Of a stretch of DNA of 64,000 nucleotides, positions 9,957 to 18,340 are shown one piece after another. Positions within the stretch are counted from its first letter, which is position 1, and the number at the start of each line of letters is the position of its first letter. The stretch comes from Aquisphaera insulae (GTDB lineage: Bacteria > Planctomycetota > Planctomycetia > Isosphaerales > Isosphaeraceae). Position numbers and translations under genes: made by a program. Under the pieces are notes generated by a model that was not told the origin of the DNA, searched no databases, and saw only the letters and a list, made by a program, of their open reading frames with translations. The DNA is taken from the NCBI RefSeq assembly GCF_011064615.1, contig NZ_JAALJH010000021.1, forward strand, positions 47,940 to 111,939, in the 5' to 3' direction.

Positions 9957-12746
9957 TCAATCGTCGGCCCCCAGATCCGACAGCCAGACCCGTCGGAACC
10001 TCGGCACCGAGGCGAAGCCGACGGACTCGGTCATCGCGAATTCAGGCACGAACCGTCGTGGGCGGATCGGTGACGCACGCTGCCAGTCGAGCTCGAACGC
10101 ATCGGCGTAGTATCCGGCCACATCCACATTGTCGAAGATCAGCGAGGCGTCCCGGTTGAGGGTCACCCCGGGCTTGCTCCAGTTATGGCTCCCGATCAGG
10201 ATCCGTTGTCCGTCCACGATCATCCCCTTGGTGTGGTGGTCCTCCATCCCCCGGAGCCGATTGGCGATATCCACGTCCTTCGACTTGAAATACCATGCGG
10301 TGTGGGTCGGTGAGGAGAAATCCTTGCTCCCCCTGACCCCCGATCGGAGGATGACCCGGGCATCGTCGAGCGTCTTCATTTTCGTCGTCAGGGCGTCGAT
10401 CAGGTCGTCGATGAATCCTCGCCGGACGCGCGGATTTGACGGCATTCCGATGTACGGAATCTGAAAGAGCAGGCTTCGCCGGGCGGACCGGATCAGCTCC
10501 AACACGGCCTCCGAATAGACCGCCCCCTCGCGATCGGGCGTCATCAGCGGTCTGACGCGAATGCGACCGCGGATCGTCCGCGGCGGCTTGACCCGGCCCG
10601 GCGGCCGGCGTTCCAGCTCGACTTCCTCCTCCATGGGCGCCAGGACGAACGACTCGTCGAGCTGACTTTGGGGCAATTCCCGGCCGCCGAGTTCCTCCGA
10701 CCGGAGGTAGTCCTGGACGATGTGGTTGCGGAATCGATCTGCCAGCGTGGAGTTGGTCACGACCACATGCCATTCGCGATTGCCCGGGAGGTCCTCGTCG
10801 GCTGCGTTGTCGCGCTGGTCCTGGGTCACGATCGGCTGACTCGAGTCGGGTTTCCAGTTTCCCGACGACAGCCAGAACTTGCCATCGTCCCGCACGGCGA
10901 CCTTCGTGTGATACGACTTGGCCATCAGTCCGTTGCCCCCGCCCGGCGCGACGATGCGGTGGAAGTGGAATCGATCCGCCCATTCCTCGAACACGGCGAC
11001 CCGGTCGAATTCGCCCTCGCCGCCGTCAAACCGCGAGAACGTCCGGTAGTCCAGCACCAGCCGGAGCTTCGTCCCCGCCTCGAGCCGAGCCTGGATCGCG
11101 TCCTTGATGTGGGTGGCGTGGAACTCGAACATCGAGGCGGTCAGCCCGTCGCCGGTGCCGTCGAGGAACTCCTCGAGCTTCTCCCAGGAGTACTCGGGGC
11201 CGACGTGCAGGATCAGCTCCATCTCCTCCTCGATCGGATCGAACGAGAACTCTGGGCCGGTCCGGGCGTCGTCGTCGTAGGCGATTTCCTCGACGGCCTC
11301 CTGGGCGGGGAGTGCCTCGACCTGCTCGGCCACATCGGCCGGGAAGTAGTGGACCGGCACGCCCAGCACCCGGGACGGGCCGGCCCCTCGCGCGGCGGCG
11401 AGCCGGTCGGGGCGGACGGACGCGGCCACGAACGGGCGATCGCCGATCCGCCCATCGACGTCCTCGAAGCCGACGCGGGCCGCCACGACGTCCGCCGGCC
11501 GCGAGGCCCAGAACGCCCGGACCGCCTCCTCGGTCTGCGCCACCGTCGGGATCGACGGCTCGTCGCCCGTCGCCGGAAGCCCAGCCGTCGCCGGAGTCCC
11601 CGCCCCGAGGACGACCGGCGTCCCCAACGAAAGGGTCAGCGTCAGCGGGATCATGACGCCGACAGCGCCCGGCGGCGTCCCGGCCAGGACCACCGGCGCT
11701 CGGTCGGGGGGCGGTGCGGCGGGGGGCGGAATCTCGCGGATGTCCGGCGGTTGCCGCCACCGCTCGCGGCGGATGTATTCCGAGAGCGTCGTGGCCCGGA
11801 CCGCATAGTTGGCCTCCTGGTACAACCCGGCGAAGTGGAGGCCGACGGCGTTCCCTTTCAGGTCGAGCACGACCGAGCCCGAGTTCCCGCCGAGCGTCGT
11901 GCAGTCGTGCTCCATCGCCCCGCCCCGCGTCCCCATGCCCAGCCCGGGGGCCGCCCGTTTGACGTCGAACTTGCCGCGATACAATCGCTCCATCAGCGCC
12001 TGATCGGGGATGACCCGACGACTCGCCCGCGCCGGGAAGCCGACGACGCAGACCGGCACATCCACGCCGGCATCGGTGGCGGCGATCGGGATGAACCGCG
12101 GCGTGCCGTCGGCGGCCCGCCGCGCCACCCGGAGGAAGGCGATGTCGTTTGGGCCCGACTCGGGCTCGATGTAGAGCACTTCCTGGATCGCGAGGACCTC
12201 CTCGGGCCGCGGCGGTGGGTCGTCATACTCGTGGGAGTAGCACCAGGACGCCTGGATTGGCTGCCCCGCGATGCGCGAGCTGAAGGCGAACCTCCGCCCG
12301 TCCCAGAGCGCGATCAGCGAGGCCACATGGCGGTTGGTGACCACGATATCCTCGGCCACGAACCATGCGGTGCCGACGAAGTCGGTACCGGGGAAGTTGA
12401 CGACGTCGATCCGCCCGACCAGCGGCAGCACGGGCGCCAGCCTGTTCGACGCCGCGTCGAGCTGCCGGACCAGGTCGACGGCCTCGGGGCCGAGCGCCGC
12501 GACCTCGGCCGTGTCGAACGACCTACCTCGGACGAACAGGACGGGCCTCTCGTCGTTGACGATCGTCTCCAGGACCCGCTCCCGGGCGCGGCGCCGACCG
12601 TCCCGAGTGGTCGATTCGGCCTGGGCAGTTTTCGGGGCGAGGGACCTCTGGTACTGGTCCCGGAGCTCCGGTCGTCGGGCGATCAGGCGGTTGACGAAAT
12701 CCTCGTTGTGGGCGGCACGCTGGGAGGCACGGCGGTCATGGTCCAC
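9957..12746 (-). CDS. Trypsin-like protease fused to a two-HKD phospholipase D/nuclease domain
   Basis: A 929-residue protein with a GTG start and GGAGGA eight bases upstream. The protease domain has GTAWFVAEDIVVTNRHVA (His140), DIAFLRV (Asp201) and TTLGGNSGS (Ser289). A Pro/Ala-rich linker follows (about 335-410). The C-terminal half carries two phospholipase D signatures of HxKx4D form: SYHTKVAVRD (His613, Lys615, Asp620) and DHHTKGMIVD (His838, Lys840, Asp845), with SSGNW and GSHNW after them as in active PLD enzymes. PLD-family effectors cut nucleic acids or phospholipids. The fused protease could release or activate the PLD effector. No signal peptide is present. The architecture is strong; the activity and target are inferred. 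Confidence 0.88.
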   Translation of the reverse strand: MDHDRRASQRAAHNEDFVNRLIARRPELRDQYQRSLAPKTAQAESTTRDGRRRARERVLETIVNDERPVLFVRGRSFDTAEVAALGPEAVDLVRQLDAASNRLAPVLPLVGRIDVVNFPGTDFVGTAWFVAEDIVVTNRHVASLIALWDGRRFAFSSRIAGQPIQASWCYSHEYDDPPPRPEEVLAIQEVLYIEPESGPNDIAFLRVARRAADGTPRFIPIAATDAGVDVPVCVVGFPARASRRVIPDQALMERLYRGKFDVKRAAPGLGMGTRGGAMEHDCTTLGGNSGSVVLDLKGNAVGLHFAGLYQEANYAVRATTLSEYIRRERWRQPPDIREIPPPAAPPPDRAPVVLAGTPPGAVGVMIPLTLTLSLGTPVVLGAGTPATAGLPATGDEPSIPTVAQTEEAVRAFWASRPADVVAARVGFEDVDGRIGDRPFVAASVRPDRLAAARGAGPSRVLGVPVHYFPADVAEQVEALPAQEAVEEIAYDDDARTGPEFSFDPIEEEMELILHVGPEYSWEKLEEFLDGTGDGLTASMFEFHATHIKDAIQARLEAGTKLRLVLDYRTFSRFDGGEGEFDRVAVFEEWADRFHFHRIVAPGGGNGLMAKSYHTKVAVRDDGKFWLSSGNWKPDSSQPIVTQDQRDNAADEDLPGNREWHVVVTNSTLADRFRNHIVQDYLRSEELGGRELPQSQLDESFVLAPMEEEVELERRPPGRVKPPRTIRGRIRVRPLMTPDREGAVYSEAVLELIRSARRSLLFQIPYIGMPSNPRVRRGFIDDLIDALTTKMKTLDDARVILRSGVRGSKDFSSPTHTAWYFKSKDVDIANRLRGMEDHHTKGMIVDGQRILIGSHNWSKPGVTLNRDASLIFDNVDVAGYYADAFELDWQRASPIRPRRFVPEFAMTESVGFASVPRFRRVWLSDLGADD

Positions 12747-12773
12747 GGTCGAATCCTCCGGCGCAGGCGGGTT

Positions 12774-13982
12774 TCACGACACGGGTTGCAACCTGATGAC
12801 GGCAAGCCGTTCGGCGGCCGTGCGGAGCCGCGCCGGGGTGGCGGGGTCTCCCGCGAGTTCCGTCAGCCGCTTGCGGCACCGGGCAAGTTTCTCCTCGGCG
12901 ACGCGAAGGGCGACCCGGGGCTCGTGCGGCAGCGGGACCAATCGGCCGAGCGTGAAAGACGGCCCGGCCGTGGCCATTCCGTACTCGGGCCCGGCGGGCA
13001 TCACCGCCAGAGCCTCTCCCAGGGGCTTGATCACGGTCGTCATCAACTGGAGCGAGGCGGACGAGAACGCCCGCAGGACCGGCACGTCGCCGGTCGCGCT
13101 GTCGAAGACGTACTGGAGGAGTCGGAGCATCAGCGAATAGACCGAATCGAAGGCGGCGACGGCCCCAGCGGTGAGCGGATCCGTCACGAGCCGCGCGTTC
13201 GGCGCCCCGAGATGGGCCTGCCGCCATACGGTCGGGTTGCCGACGCAGGGCCGCACCGGATCGAAGGCGGCATCGTTCTGCTCGGCCCGCAGCGATTCCT
13301 CCAAATACTCGCGGCGGATCCGCCGGAAGATGGCATAGTGGCTGTCCGGGGCGTCCGGCCCGCAACCTTCCCCCTGCGTGACGATCGTCTCGATCGCCTC
13401 GCAGGCGGATTTTTGCCCCACCACCCGAATCAGGTCGGGAAAGTCCATGAGCTCCGGCCCGACCTGGTGTGCCGGGTTGCCGATGAAGAGCTCGGCCTCG
13501 GGACGGGCGAGGATGCCGGCCTGTATGGTCCGATACAACTCGCCGACCGATCGGAAGTCCCGGGCGGGGTCGTGCGGTGCCGTCGGCAGCGGCGGCAAGT
13601 GGGGATTGGTCGGCCGCTCGAAGTCGAGGAACCGATCCAGGGTCGTCAGGCTGAACGGCAGCGCCTCGAGCGGCAGGTGCAGCGGGTAATAGTCGGACGA
13701 CTGCGGGAAATTGGGCCGCCCGTACCACGGCACGCCTCCGATGGCCGCTTGCAGATTCCAAGCGCTGGCCAGGTGGAGCATCTCCTCGGCGGCGACTTGG
13801 TGGATCTGGGCCGCCCACAGCCGCACCTTCTGCTGCTGGTCCCACGTCATTCCCCCCTCGGCCAGGTCCTGCTTCAGCGAGAACGCGGCGTAGAGGTAGG
13901 CGCAGGCGAGTCCGTGCTCGAGCTCGCACGCCTCGCTGAGCAGCAGCAACAATTCGGATCGATCCGGGGGGGCGGAGCGCAT
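12774..13982 (-). CDS. Ferritin-like diiron-type protein (VioB/RebD-associated ferritin-like family)
   Basis: A 402-residue protein. The N-terminal 100 residues read as a ferritin-like helical bundle: ELEHGLACAYLYAAF (Glu22 and His23 region) pairs with QIHQVAAEEMLHLASAW (Glu66/Glu67, His70), giving the E...ExxH ligands for a di-metal site. This resembles the ferritin-like domain found in iminophenyl-pyruvate dimer synthases and in stand-alone proteins of that family. The rest is less conserved. It starts two codons downstream of the GMC oxidoreductase stop, so the two are surely co-translated. It may use or make peroxide or oxidise a small molecule alongside the flavoprotein; the substrate cannot be read from sequence. 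Confidence 0.75.
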   Translation of the reverse strand: MRSAPPDRSELLLLLSEACELEHGLACAYLYAAFSLKQDLAEGGMTWDQQQKVRLWAAQIHQVAAEEMLHLASAWNLQAAIGGVPWYGRPNFPQSSDYYPLHLPLEALPFSLTTLDRFLDFERPTNPHLPPLPTAPHDPARDFRSVGELYRTIQAGILARPEAELFIGNPAHQVGPELMDFPDLIRVVGQKSACEAIETIVTQGEGCGPDAPDSHYAIFRRIRREYLEESLRAEQNDAAFDPVRPCVGNPTVWRQAHLGAPNARLVTDPLTAGAVAAFDSVYSLMLRLLQYVFDSATGDVPVLRAFSSASLQLMTTVIKPLGEALAVMPAGPEYGMATAGPSFTLGRLVPLPHEPRVALRVAEEKLARCRKRLTELAGDPATPARLRTAAERLAVIRLQPVS

Positions 13983-13986
13983 GGGG

Positions 13987-15660
13987 TCACACGGATGTCA
14001 GATGGAGGTCGGCGGCGATCGCTCGCAGGCTACGGACCGTCAACGCGGCGGCCGTGAGTGTCGGGTTCGCCGTCCCGCTGGTCGGGAAGACGGCCGAGCC
14101 GAGGACGAACAAATTGGGGTGGTCATGGCAACGGCCGTAGGAATCGACGACCGAGTCGGACGGGTCGGCCCCCATCCGGCACGTGCCGATGATGTGCCCG
14201 GCCCCGCTGAACACATCCCCCTTGGGGAGGAAGTCGATACCCGTCCCCCCGATGTGCCTGAAGATCCGCTTGCAGACCTTCCTCGCCGCGTCAAACGCCG
14301 CCCGATTGTACGGGCTGAGGGCGAACGTCAGGGCCGGACGCGGGATTTCAAGGACATCCCTCTTGCTGCTCAACTCGACCCGATTGGCCGAGTCCGGCAG
14401 CATCTCGGTCGAGAAGCTGAACCGAATCATCCGGGTGAACATGTTGCGCACCTCGTCCCTGAGGCCGCGGCCGTGTAGTTTGCGGTCCCGGACCAGGTCG
14501 AGCAGTCGTTCGTCGGGAGGGGCGTTGCGTCCCCAGCCGTCGTTCCCCAGGGACAACCGAAACGCGGCGTGCCGGCGACGGAACGTGCCGTCGCGGAATC
14601 GATCGATCCCGGACGTCGTCGGCGGGCCGCGGAACGGGTAGACCGGCTGGGGAGCGTAGCAGAAGACCGACCCCTGGAGATGGTCCATCAGGTTCCGACC
14701 GACCTCGCCGCTGGTCGTGGCCAGTCCGGACAGCAGGAGGATCTTGGCCGACTCGATGGTGTGGGCGGCCATGACGACGAGCCGGCCGCGTGCCGACCCT
14801 GGCTGTACAGTCCGACCGTCCCACCGGAGGTAGTGGACCTCGCCGACTTCGGCCGACCCGTCGACCCGGTCGATCCGGGTCACGACCGCCCGGTCGCGCA
14901 GCTCGGCTCCGGCCTTGATCGCCTTGGCCACGTGGACCGTGGCGTCGTATTTCGCTTGGATCGGGCAGATGGGCACGCAGATGGAGTTGCCGGCGCACGC
15001 CGGCCGACCGTCGTAAGTGCGGGCGTTGCGGGCCTGCGGCGTGGACATCAACCGCACGGGCTTGCCGTCGATCCGCAGGCCGATCAACCGCTCGGCGACG
15101 ACCCGGTCTCCGTACGACGGCCAGATCCGCGACATGGGGAATGGCCGGCTCCGGTGGCCGAGTTCGGGGGAGTTCCACTCGTCGTGGTCGCCGGCAACTC
15201 CGATCCACTCCTCCGCCGTGCAGTAGTCCTCCTCCAGGTCGGCGTAACGGATGGGCCAGTTGCGGCCAACCCGGTAGCGGTCGTGCAGCTCGAAGTCGGC
15301 CGGCAAGAACCGCGGCATGTTGCCCAGGAAATGCCAGGTCGACCCGCCGGCCCTCCGCACATACGTGCTCTGGAACCTGACCGTCCCGCGTTGGTCGTAA
15401 TACGCCCCGTCTGACGTGCCGGCGTGGTTGTCCTCGGTCGGGGCGAAACGTTCGACGTCGGGATCGGCATACGGCGAGCCCGTCTGCCTGGGCAGCGCGG
15501 CGGCGAACCGCCCGACCATCGCCGTGCGATCCGAGTCCGCCGGGCCGGCCTCCAGCATGAGGACGCGGGCCCCCGCTCGCGCCAGCCGCCAGGCGGCGAT
15601 CGCGCCACATACGCCGGCACCGATGACAACGACATCATGGGTCACTGCCGGATCATTCAT
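13987..15660 (-). CDS. GMC-family FAD-dependent oxidoreductase (large subunit)
   Basis: A 557-residue flavoprotein. The Rossmann FAD motif is VVVIGAGVCGAIAAWRLARAG (from residue 9) with MLEAG closing the second strand. The C-terminal substrate-side signature is GAGHIIGTCRMG followed by NLFVLGSAVFPTSGTANPT, with the His and Asn usual for GMC alcohol or sugar dehydrogenases. A Cys-rich stretch (CAGNSICVPICPIQAKYD) is like that of membrane-associated gluconate/sorbitol dehydrogenase large subunits. It lacks a Tat signal. The small-subunit gene lies 6 bases upstream, so the two probably form a complex; no cytochrome c subunit gene is nearby. The substrate is probably an alcohol or polyol, but this is inferred. 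Confidence 0.88.
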   Translation of the reverse strand: MNDPAVTHDVVVIGAGVCGAIAAWRLARAGARVLMLEAGPADSDRTAMVGRFAAALPRQTGSPYADPDVERFAPTEDNHAGTSDGAYYDQRGTVRFQSTYVRRAGGSTWHFLGNMPRFLPADFELHDRYRVGRNWPIRYADLEEDYCTAEEWIGVAGDHDEWNSPELGHRSRPFPMSRIWPSYGDRVVAERLIGLRIDGKPVRLMSTPQARNARTYDGRPACAGNSICVPICPIQAKYDATVHVAKAIKAGAELRDRAVVTRIDRVDGSAEVGEVHYLRWDGRTVQPGSARGRLVVMAAHTIESAKILLLSGLATTSGEVGRNLMDHLQGSVFCYAPQPVYPFRGPPTTSGIDRFRDGTFRRRHAAFRLSLGNDGWGRNAPPDERLLDLVRDRKLHGRGLRDEVRNMFTRMIRFSFSTEMLPDSANRVELSSKRDVLEIPRPALTFALSPYNRAAFDAARKVCKRIFRHIGGTGIDFLPKGDVFSGAGHIIGTCRMGADPSDSVVDSYGRCHDHPNLFVLGSAVFPTSGTANPTLTAAALTVRSLRAIAADLHLTSV

Positions 15661-15666
15661 GATCGC

Positions 15667-16062
15667 TCAGTTGTCGGGGGGATAGGTCCAGTGTCCGAAG
15701 TAGCCGCCCGAGAGCCCCGGCGGATGGGCGCTGATGACGTCCCAGAAAAGGCCCGAGAAGTAGTGCTCGGGGCGACCGCCCGCCGGCCGCTGCCCGCGAA
15801 TCTCGCCGAGATACCAGAGCAGGATGACGACCTGAGCCGTCTGCTGGAACCGGGGGACATTCATGATCCGGGCCGTGATGGCGGCGCCGGCGCCGCCCTC
15901 TGCGGCCACGATGGCGTCGAATTCGTCGAGCAGGTCCGGCAGGTTCGCCCCCTCCGGCGCGGCCTCGATGCGTCCGAGGTATTCCTCAGCCAGGGCCCGG
16001 TCCAGCGGTGCGAACCCGGTGAGTGCCTCGGACAGGCAGAGGAACCGATCCACTGGCGTCAT
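15667..16062 (-). CDS. FAD-dependent sorbitol dehydrogenase-type small subunit
   Basis: A 131-residue protein whose pattern matches the small subunit of membrane-bound FAD sorbitol dehydrogenases: FLCLSEALTGFAPLDRALAEEYLGRI near the start, VVILLWYLGEI in the middle, and a C-terminal FWDVISAHPPGLSGGYFGHWTYPP. In that family the subunit supports maturation or export of the flavoprotein. Here no signal peptide is visible. Its ATG overlaps the upstream stop as ATGA, and the GMC gene follows after 6 bases. Family placement is by recalled consensus and moderately sure; partnership with the adjacent GMC protein is an inference from context. Confidence 0.7.
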   Translation of the reverse strand: MTPVDRFLCLSEALTGFAPLDRALAEEYLGRIEAAPEGANLPDLLDEFDAIVAAEGGAGAAITARIMNVPRFQQTAQVVILLWYLGEIRGQRPAGGRPEHYFSGLFWDVISAHPPGLSGGYFGHWTYPPDN

Positions 16063-16928
16063 ACCAGGATGTCCGCTTCAGGGATCCCCAGGCGATCGAT
16101 CGCCGTGGCCACCGAGTTGTAATTCTCGTGCCGGATCGGGCCCAGCCCCACGACAGCCCCCCAGAAAATATCGAGCGCCTGCTTGATCTCTTCCCGGCCC
16201 GCGATGGTCAGCATCGCCCGGGTGATCGCCTCGCGAAGATGGGGTTCAAGGTTGACGGCGACCGGGTCGCTGTGGATGAAGACGCGGTCGAGCCTCGCCA
16301 GCTTCTGCCCCGCGTCCGCGTAACCGGGTTGCCGTGCCAGATCCACGATCACACCGTCGTGTCCGGCCCCGATGTCCACCTCTCGGGAATACACGGCCCG
16401 GGCAACGCCATCATGTCCGCCGCAGTAGCGCACCATCCGGAACCGGGTGAACGGATGCAACCCGTGGTCCAGCAGCAAGGCCGCCGGCACCAGGAAATTC
16501 GCCGTGGAGAACGGATCGCCGAAACCGATCGTCGGCCGCTGGGCGAGTGCGCCTGTGCACCGATTCTTGAGGTCGTGGATGGTTCGGATCCCGCTGTCCG
16601 TGTGCGTGTAAATCTGGGCGAAATAGCGATCGCCCGGCTTGCCGTCGATGACCCGCAGGGCGACCGCGGCGGGAAGGACGTTCGGATTGCGGCGATGAGC
16701 ATAGACGTAGGCGGAGGGCTTAATCAGGCCGATCTCACATCCCCCGTCCGCGATCATCGCAGTCTGCTCGCGCACCGAGACGACGTTCAGGACGTCGATC
16801 GTCGCGCCTTCGACCGTGTTTGCCAGCTCCACCGCCAGCGCCGAGGCGAACGTCTCGACCGCATCGCGGACCTCCTTCGGTGTCCGGTGCTGGGTGATGT
16901 CAGGGTAGTAGCTCAGGCGGAGTTTCAT
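16059..16928 (-). CDS. PhnD-like periplasmic-binding-fold protein lacking a signal peptide
   Basis: A 289-residue protein, first gene of the operon, with GGAGCTAGGGG ahead of its ATG. It begins MKLRLSYYPDITQ and shows the fold markers of phosphate/phosphonate-binding (PhnD) proteins: CEIGLIKPSAYVYAHRR, YFAQIYTHTDSGI, IHDLKNR, GFGDPFSTANFLVPAALL and FIHSDPVAVN. Normal PhnD proteins are exported and sit beside ABC permease genes. Here there is no signal sequence, lipobox or transporter gene. It may therefore sense a small molecule in the cytoplasm and feed that signal or substrate to the operon. Fold assignment is good; ligand unknown. Confidence 0.8.
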   Translation of the reverse strand: MKLRLSYYPDITQHRTPKEVRDAVETFASALAVELANTVEGATIDVLNVVSVREQTAMIADGGCEIGLIKPSAYVYAHRRNPNVLPAAVALRVIDGKPGDRYFAQIYTHTDSGIRTIHDLKNRCTGALAQRPTIGFGDPFSTANFLVPAALLLDHGLHPFTRFRMVRYCGGHDGVARAVYSREVDIGAGHDGVIVDLARQPGYADAGQKLARLDRVFIHSDPVAVNLEPHLREAITRAMLTIAGREEIKQALDIFWGAVVGLGPIRHENYNSVATAIDRLGIPEADILV

Positions 16929-17286
16929 CCCCTAGCTCCCAAGAGACTGGCCGAAACCCTCAAGTTCCCCTCAGTGTCCGATAGACCCAATATCGGGTTG
17001 GCGAATCGAGCCTGCCATGAACTGCCCGAACGGTTGACGCCGTCGTGGGTGTACGACCAGAGACTGGGAACCCAATCCGGTACGCCGACGGCTGCCGCGC
17101 TCCCGCTGATTCATACCGTTTCGCGCTCCTGGGGAGCGAAGAGCTTTTCCTTGCACGTGTGGACATAGTACATCTACCCGAGGTCACATCCATGATCAAG
17201 AAGTCTCTCACTCGGATCCGCGACTATCGCGGTTTTCCAAGGAAGAGCCCCGAGATGCTTGGAAGGGTCTCCGTTCCGATGGGGAC
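16929..17286. other. Intergenic region upstream of the eight-gene operon
   Basis: No gene is supported over these 358 bases; open frames here have poor composition and no homologous look. The region must hold the operon promoter (minus strand), but I find no convincing -35/-10 pair. An imperfect palindrome ACCCAATATCGGGT (16985-16998) about 60 bases ahead of the first start codon is a possible operator, weakly supported. Confidence 0.5.
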
Positions 17287-18141
17287 TCATCGCCTCCGCC
17301 TCGTTGGTCTCCTCGGCTGGCAGCTCGGGCAGAAGTAGGTCGGCCGGCCGATCAGCCCCGCGATCCGCGTCTTGACGATCGGATCCCCGCACGTGCGGCA
17401 CGGTTCCCCGCCCCGCCCGTAGGCGGAGTTGATCGCGAGGAATCCCCCCTCCAGGCCCAGGACGGTCCGGTAGCCGGCGTCGAAGCTCGAGCCCTCCGCC
17501 TCGATGGCGATGGCCAGGATCCGGCCGATCGCCGCGTGGATCCGCCCGGACTCCTCCCGCGTCAGCCCCGACGAGACACGCTCGGGGTGAATGCCCGACG
17601 CATGGAGCACCTCGTCCGCGTAGATGTTGCCGATCCCCGCCAGCACCTTCTGATCCATGAGCGTCGGCTTGATCGCCCGTCGCGTCTTCTTGAGGCGAGC
17701 CGCCAGATCCTCGGCGGCGATCTCCAGGGCATCGGGACCATGCGACTGCGCGAAGGCCCGCTCGGCCTCCGCCTCCTCGGCGAACCAGTGGATCCGGCCC
17801 AGCCGCCTCGCGTCGCAATACCGGACGATCTCCCCGGCATTCGCCAGGCGGATCGAGAGGCGGACGTGTTCAGGTCGGGCCGGCTCCGCGAGCCAAAACC
17901 CTCCAGTCATCCGGGGCTGGATGACGATCATCCCCCGGTGATCGGCGAGGACAATCACCACCCACTTGCCCCGGCGCCCCACGCTCGCGACGACCGCATT
18001 GCGCCCCTGCCGCCGCAACTCCCGGGCATCGCAGCCGCGGAGCATCGACGGATCGTGGACGTCGATGCGCGCGATTCGACGGCCTTCCAGGGCCGGGCGC
18101 AGGCCGCGGACCATCGTCTCTACCTCCGGCAGCTCAGGCAT
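17287..18141 (-). CDS. mutM: Formamidopyrimidine-DNA glycosylase (Fpg/MutM)
   Basis: A 284-residue base-excision repair enzyme that removes oxidised purines such as 8-oxoguanine and cuts the abasic site. The start MPELPEVETMVRGL is diagnostic, with the catalytic Pro1 (after Met removal) and Glu2. The beta-turn lysine appears in GRRGKWVVI, the helix-two-turns-helix in LAGIGNIYADEVLHASGIHP, and the C-terminal zinc finger in CRTCG...FCPSC with four Cys. A GAAGGACG ribosome site precedes the ATG. It is transcribed away from the microcompartment operon and appears to be a stand-alone housekeeping gene. Confidence 0.97.
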   Translation of the reverse strand: MPELPEVETMVRGLRPALEGRRIARIDVHDPSMLRGCDARELRRQGRNAVVASVGRRGKWVVIVLADHRGMIVIQPRMTGGFWLAEPARPEHVRLSIRLANAGEIVRYCDARRLGRIHWFAEEAEAERAFAQSHGPDALEIAAEDLAARLKKTRRAIKPTLMDQKVLAGIGNIYADEVLHASGIHPERVSSGLTREESGRIHAAIGRILAIAIEAEGSSFDAGYRTVLGLEGGFLAINSAYGRGGEPCRTCGDPIVKTRIAGLIGRPTYFCPSCQPRRPTRRRR

Positions 18142-18269
18142 CGCTCGTCCTTCCGACCACGCGCGGATGATCCTCCCGATCCCTCATTCTAGACACCGAC
18201 AGCGCCATCCGACAGGATCACCATATTCAGTCAACTTCTTCCAAAATCTCTCACGGAGCATGATGGTTC

Positions 18270-18298
18270 TTGACAACTCATGAAATCCGCTGAAGAAT
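18270..18298 (+). promoter_or_regulatory. Putative sigma-70 promoter of the microcompartment operon
   Basis: TTGACA (18270-18275) is a perfect -35 box; after 17 bases comes AAGAAT (18293-18298), a four-of-six -10 match. The DeoR gene starts 42 bases further on. This is the best promoter-like pair between mutM and the operon, and it sits where the DeoR protein could autoregulate. Confidence 0.5.
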
Positions 18299-18340
18299 TG
18301 TGGGAGTTCGTGCGAGGTTGAAGGTCAATCCGGAGTTCTC

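Noticed and set aside
10668..14057. A 1129-codon plus-strand open frame opposite the trypsin-PLD and ferritin-like genes
   Set aside because: It is the antisense shadow of high-GC genes. It is Arg/Gly/Pro/Asp-rich with no domain, and it covers two strongly supported genes on the other strand.
16985..16998. Palindrome as a firm operator for the eight-gene operon
   Set aside because: Symmetry is imperfect, there is one copy only, and no nearby regulator gene is available to match it.
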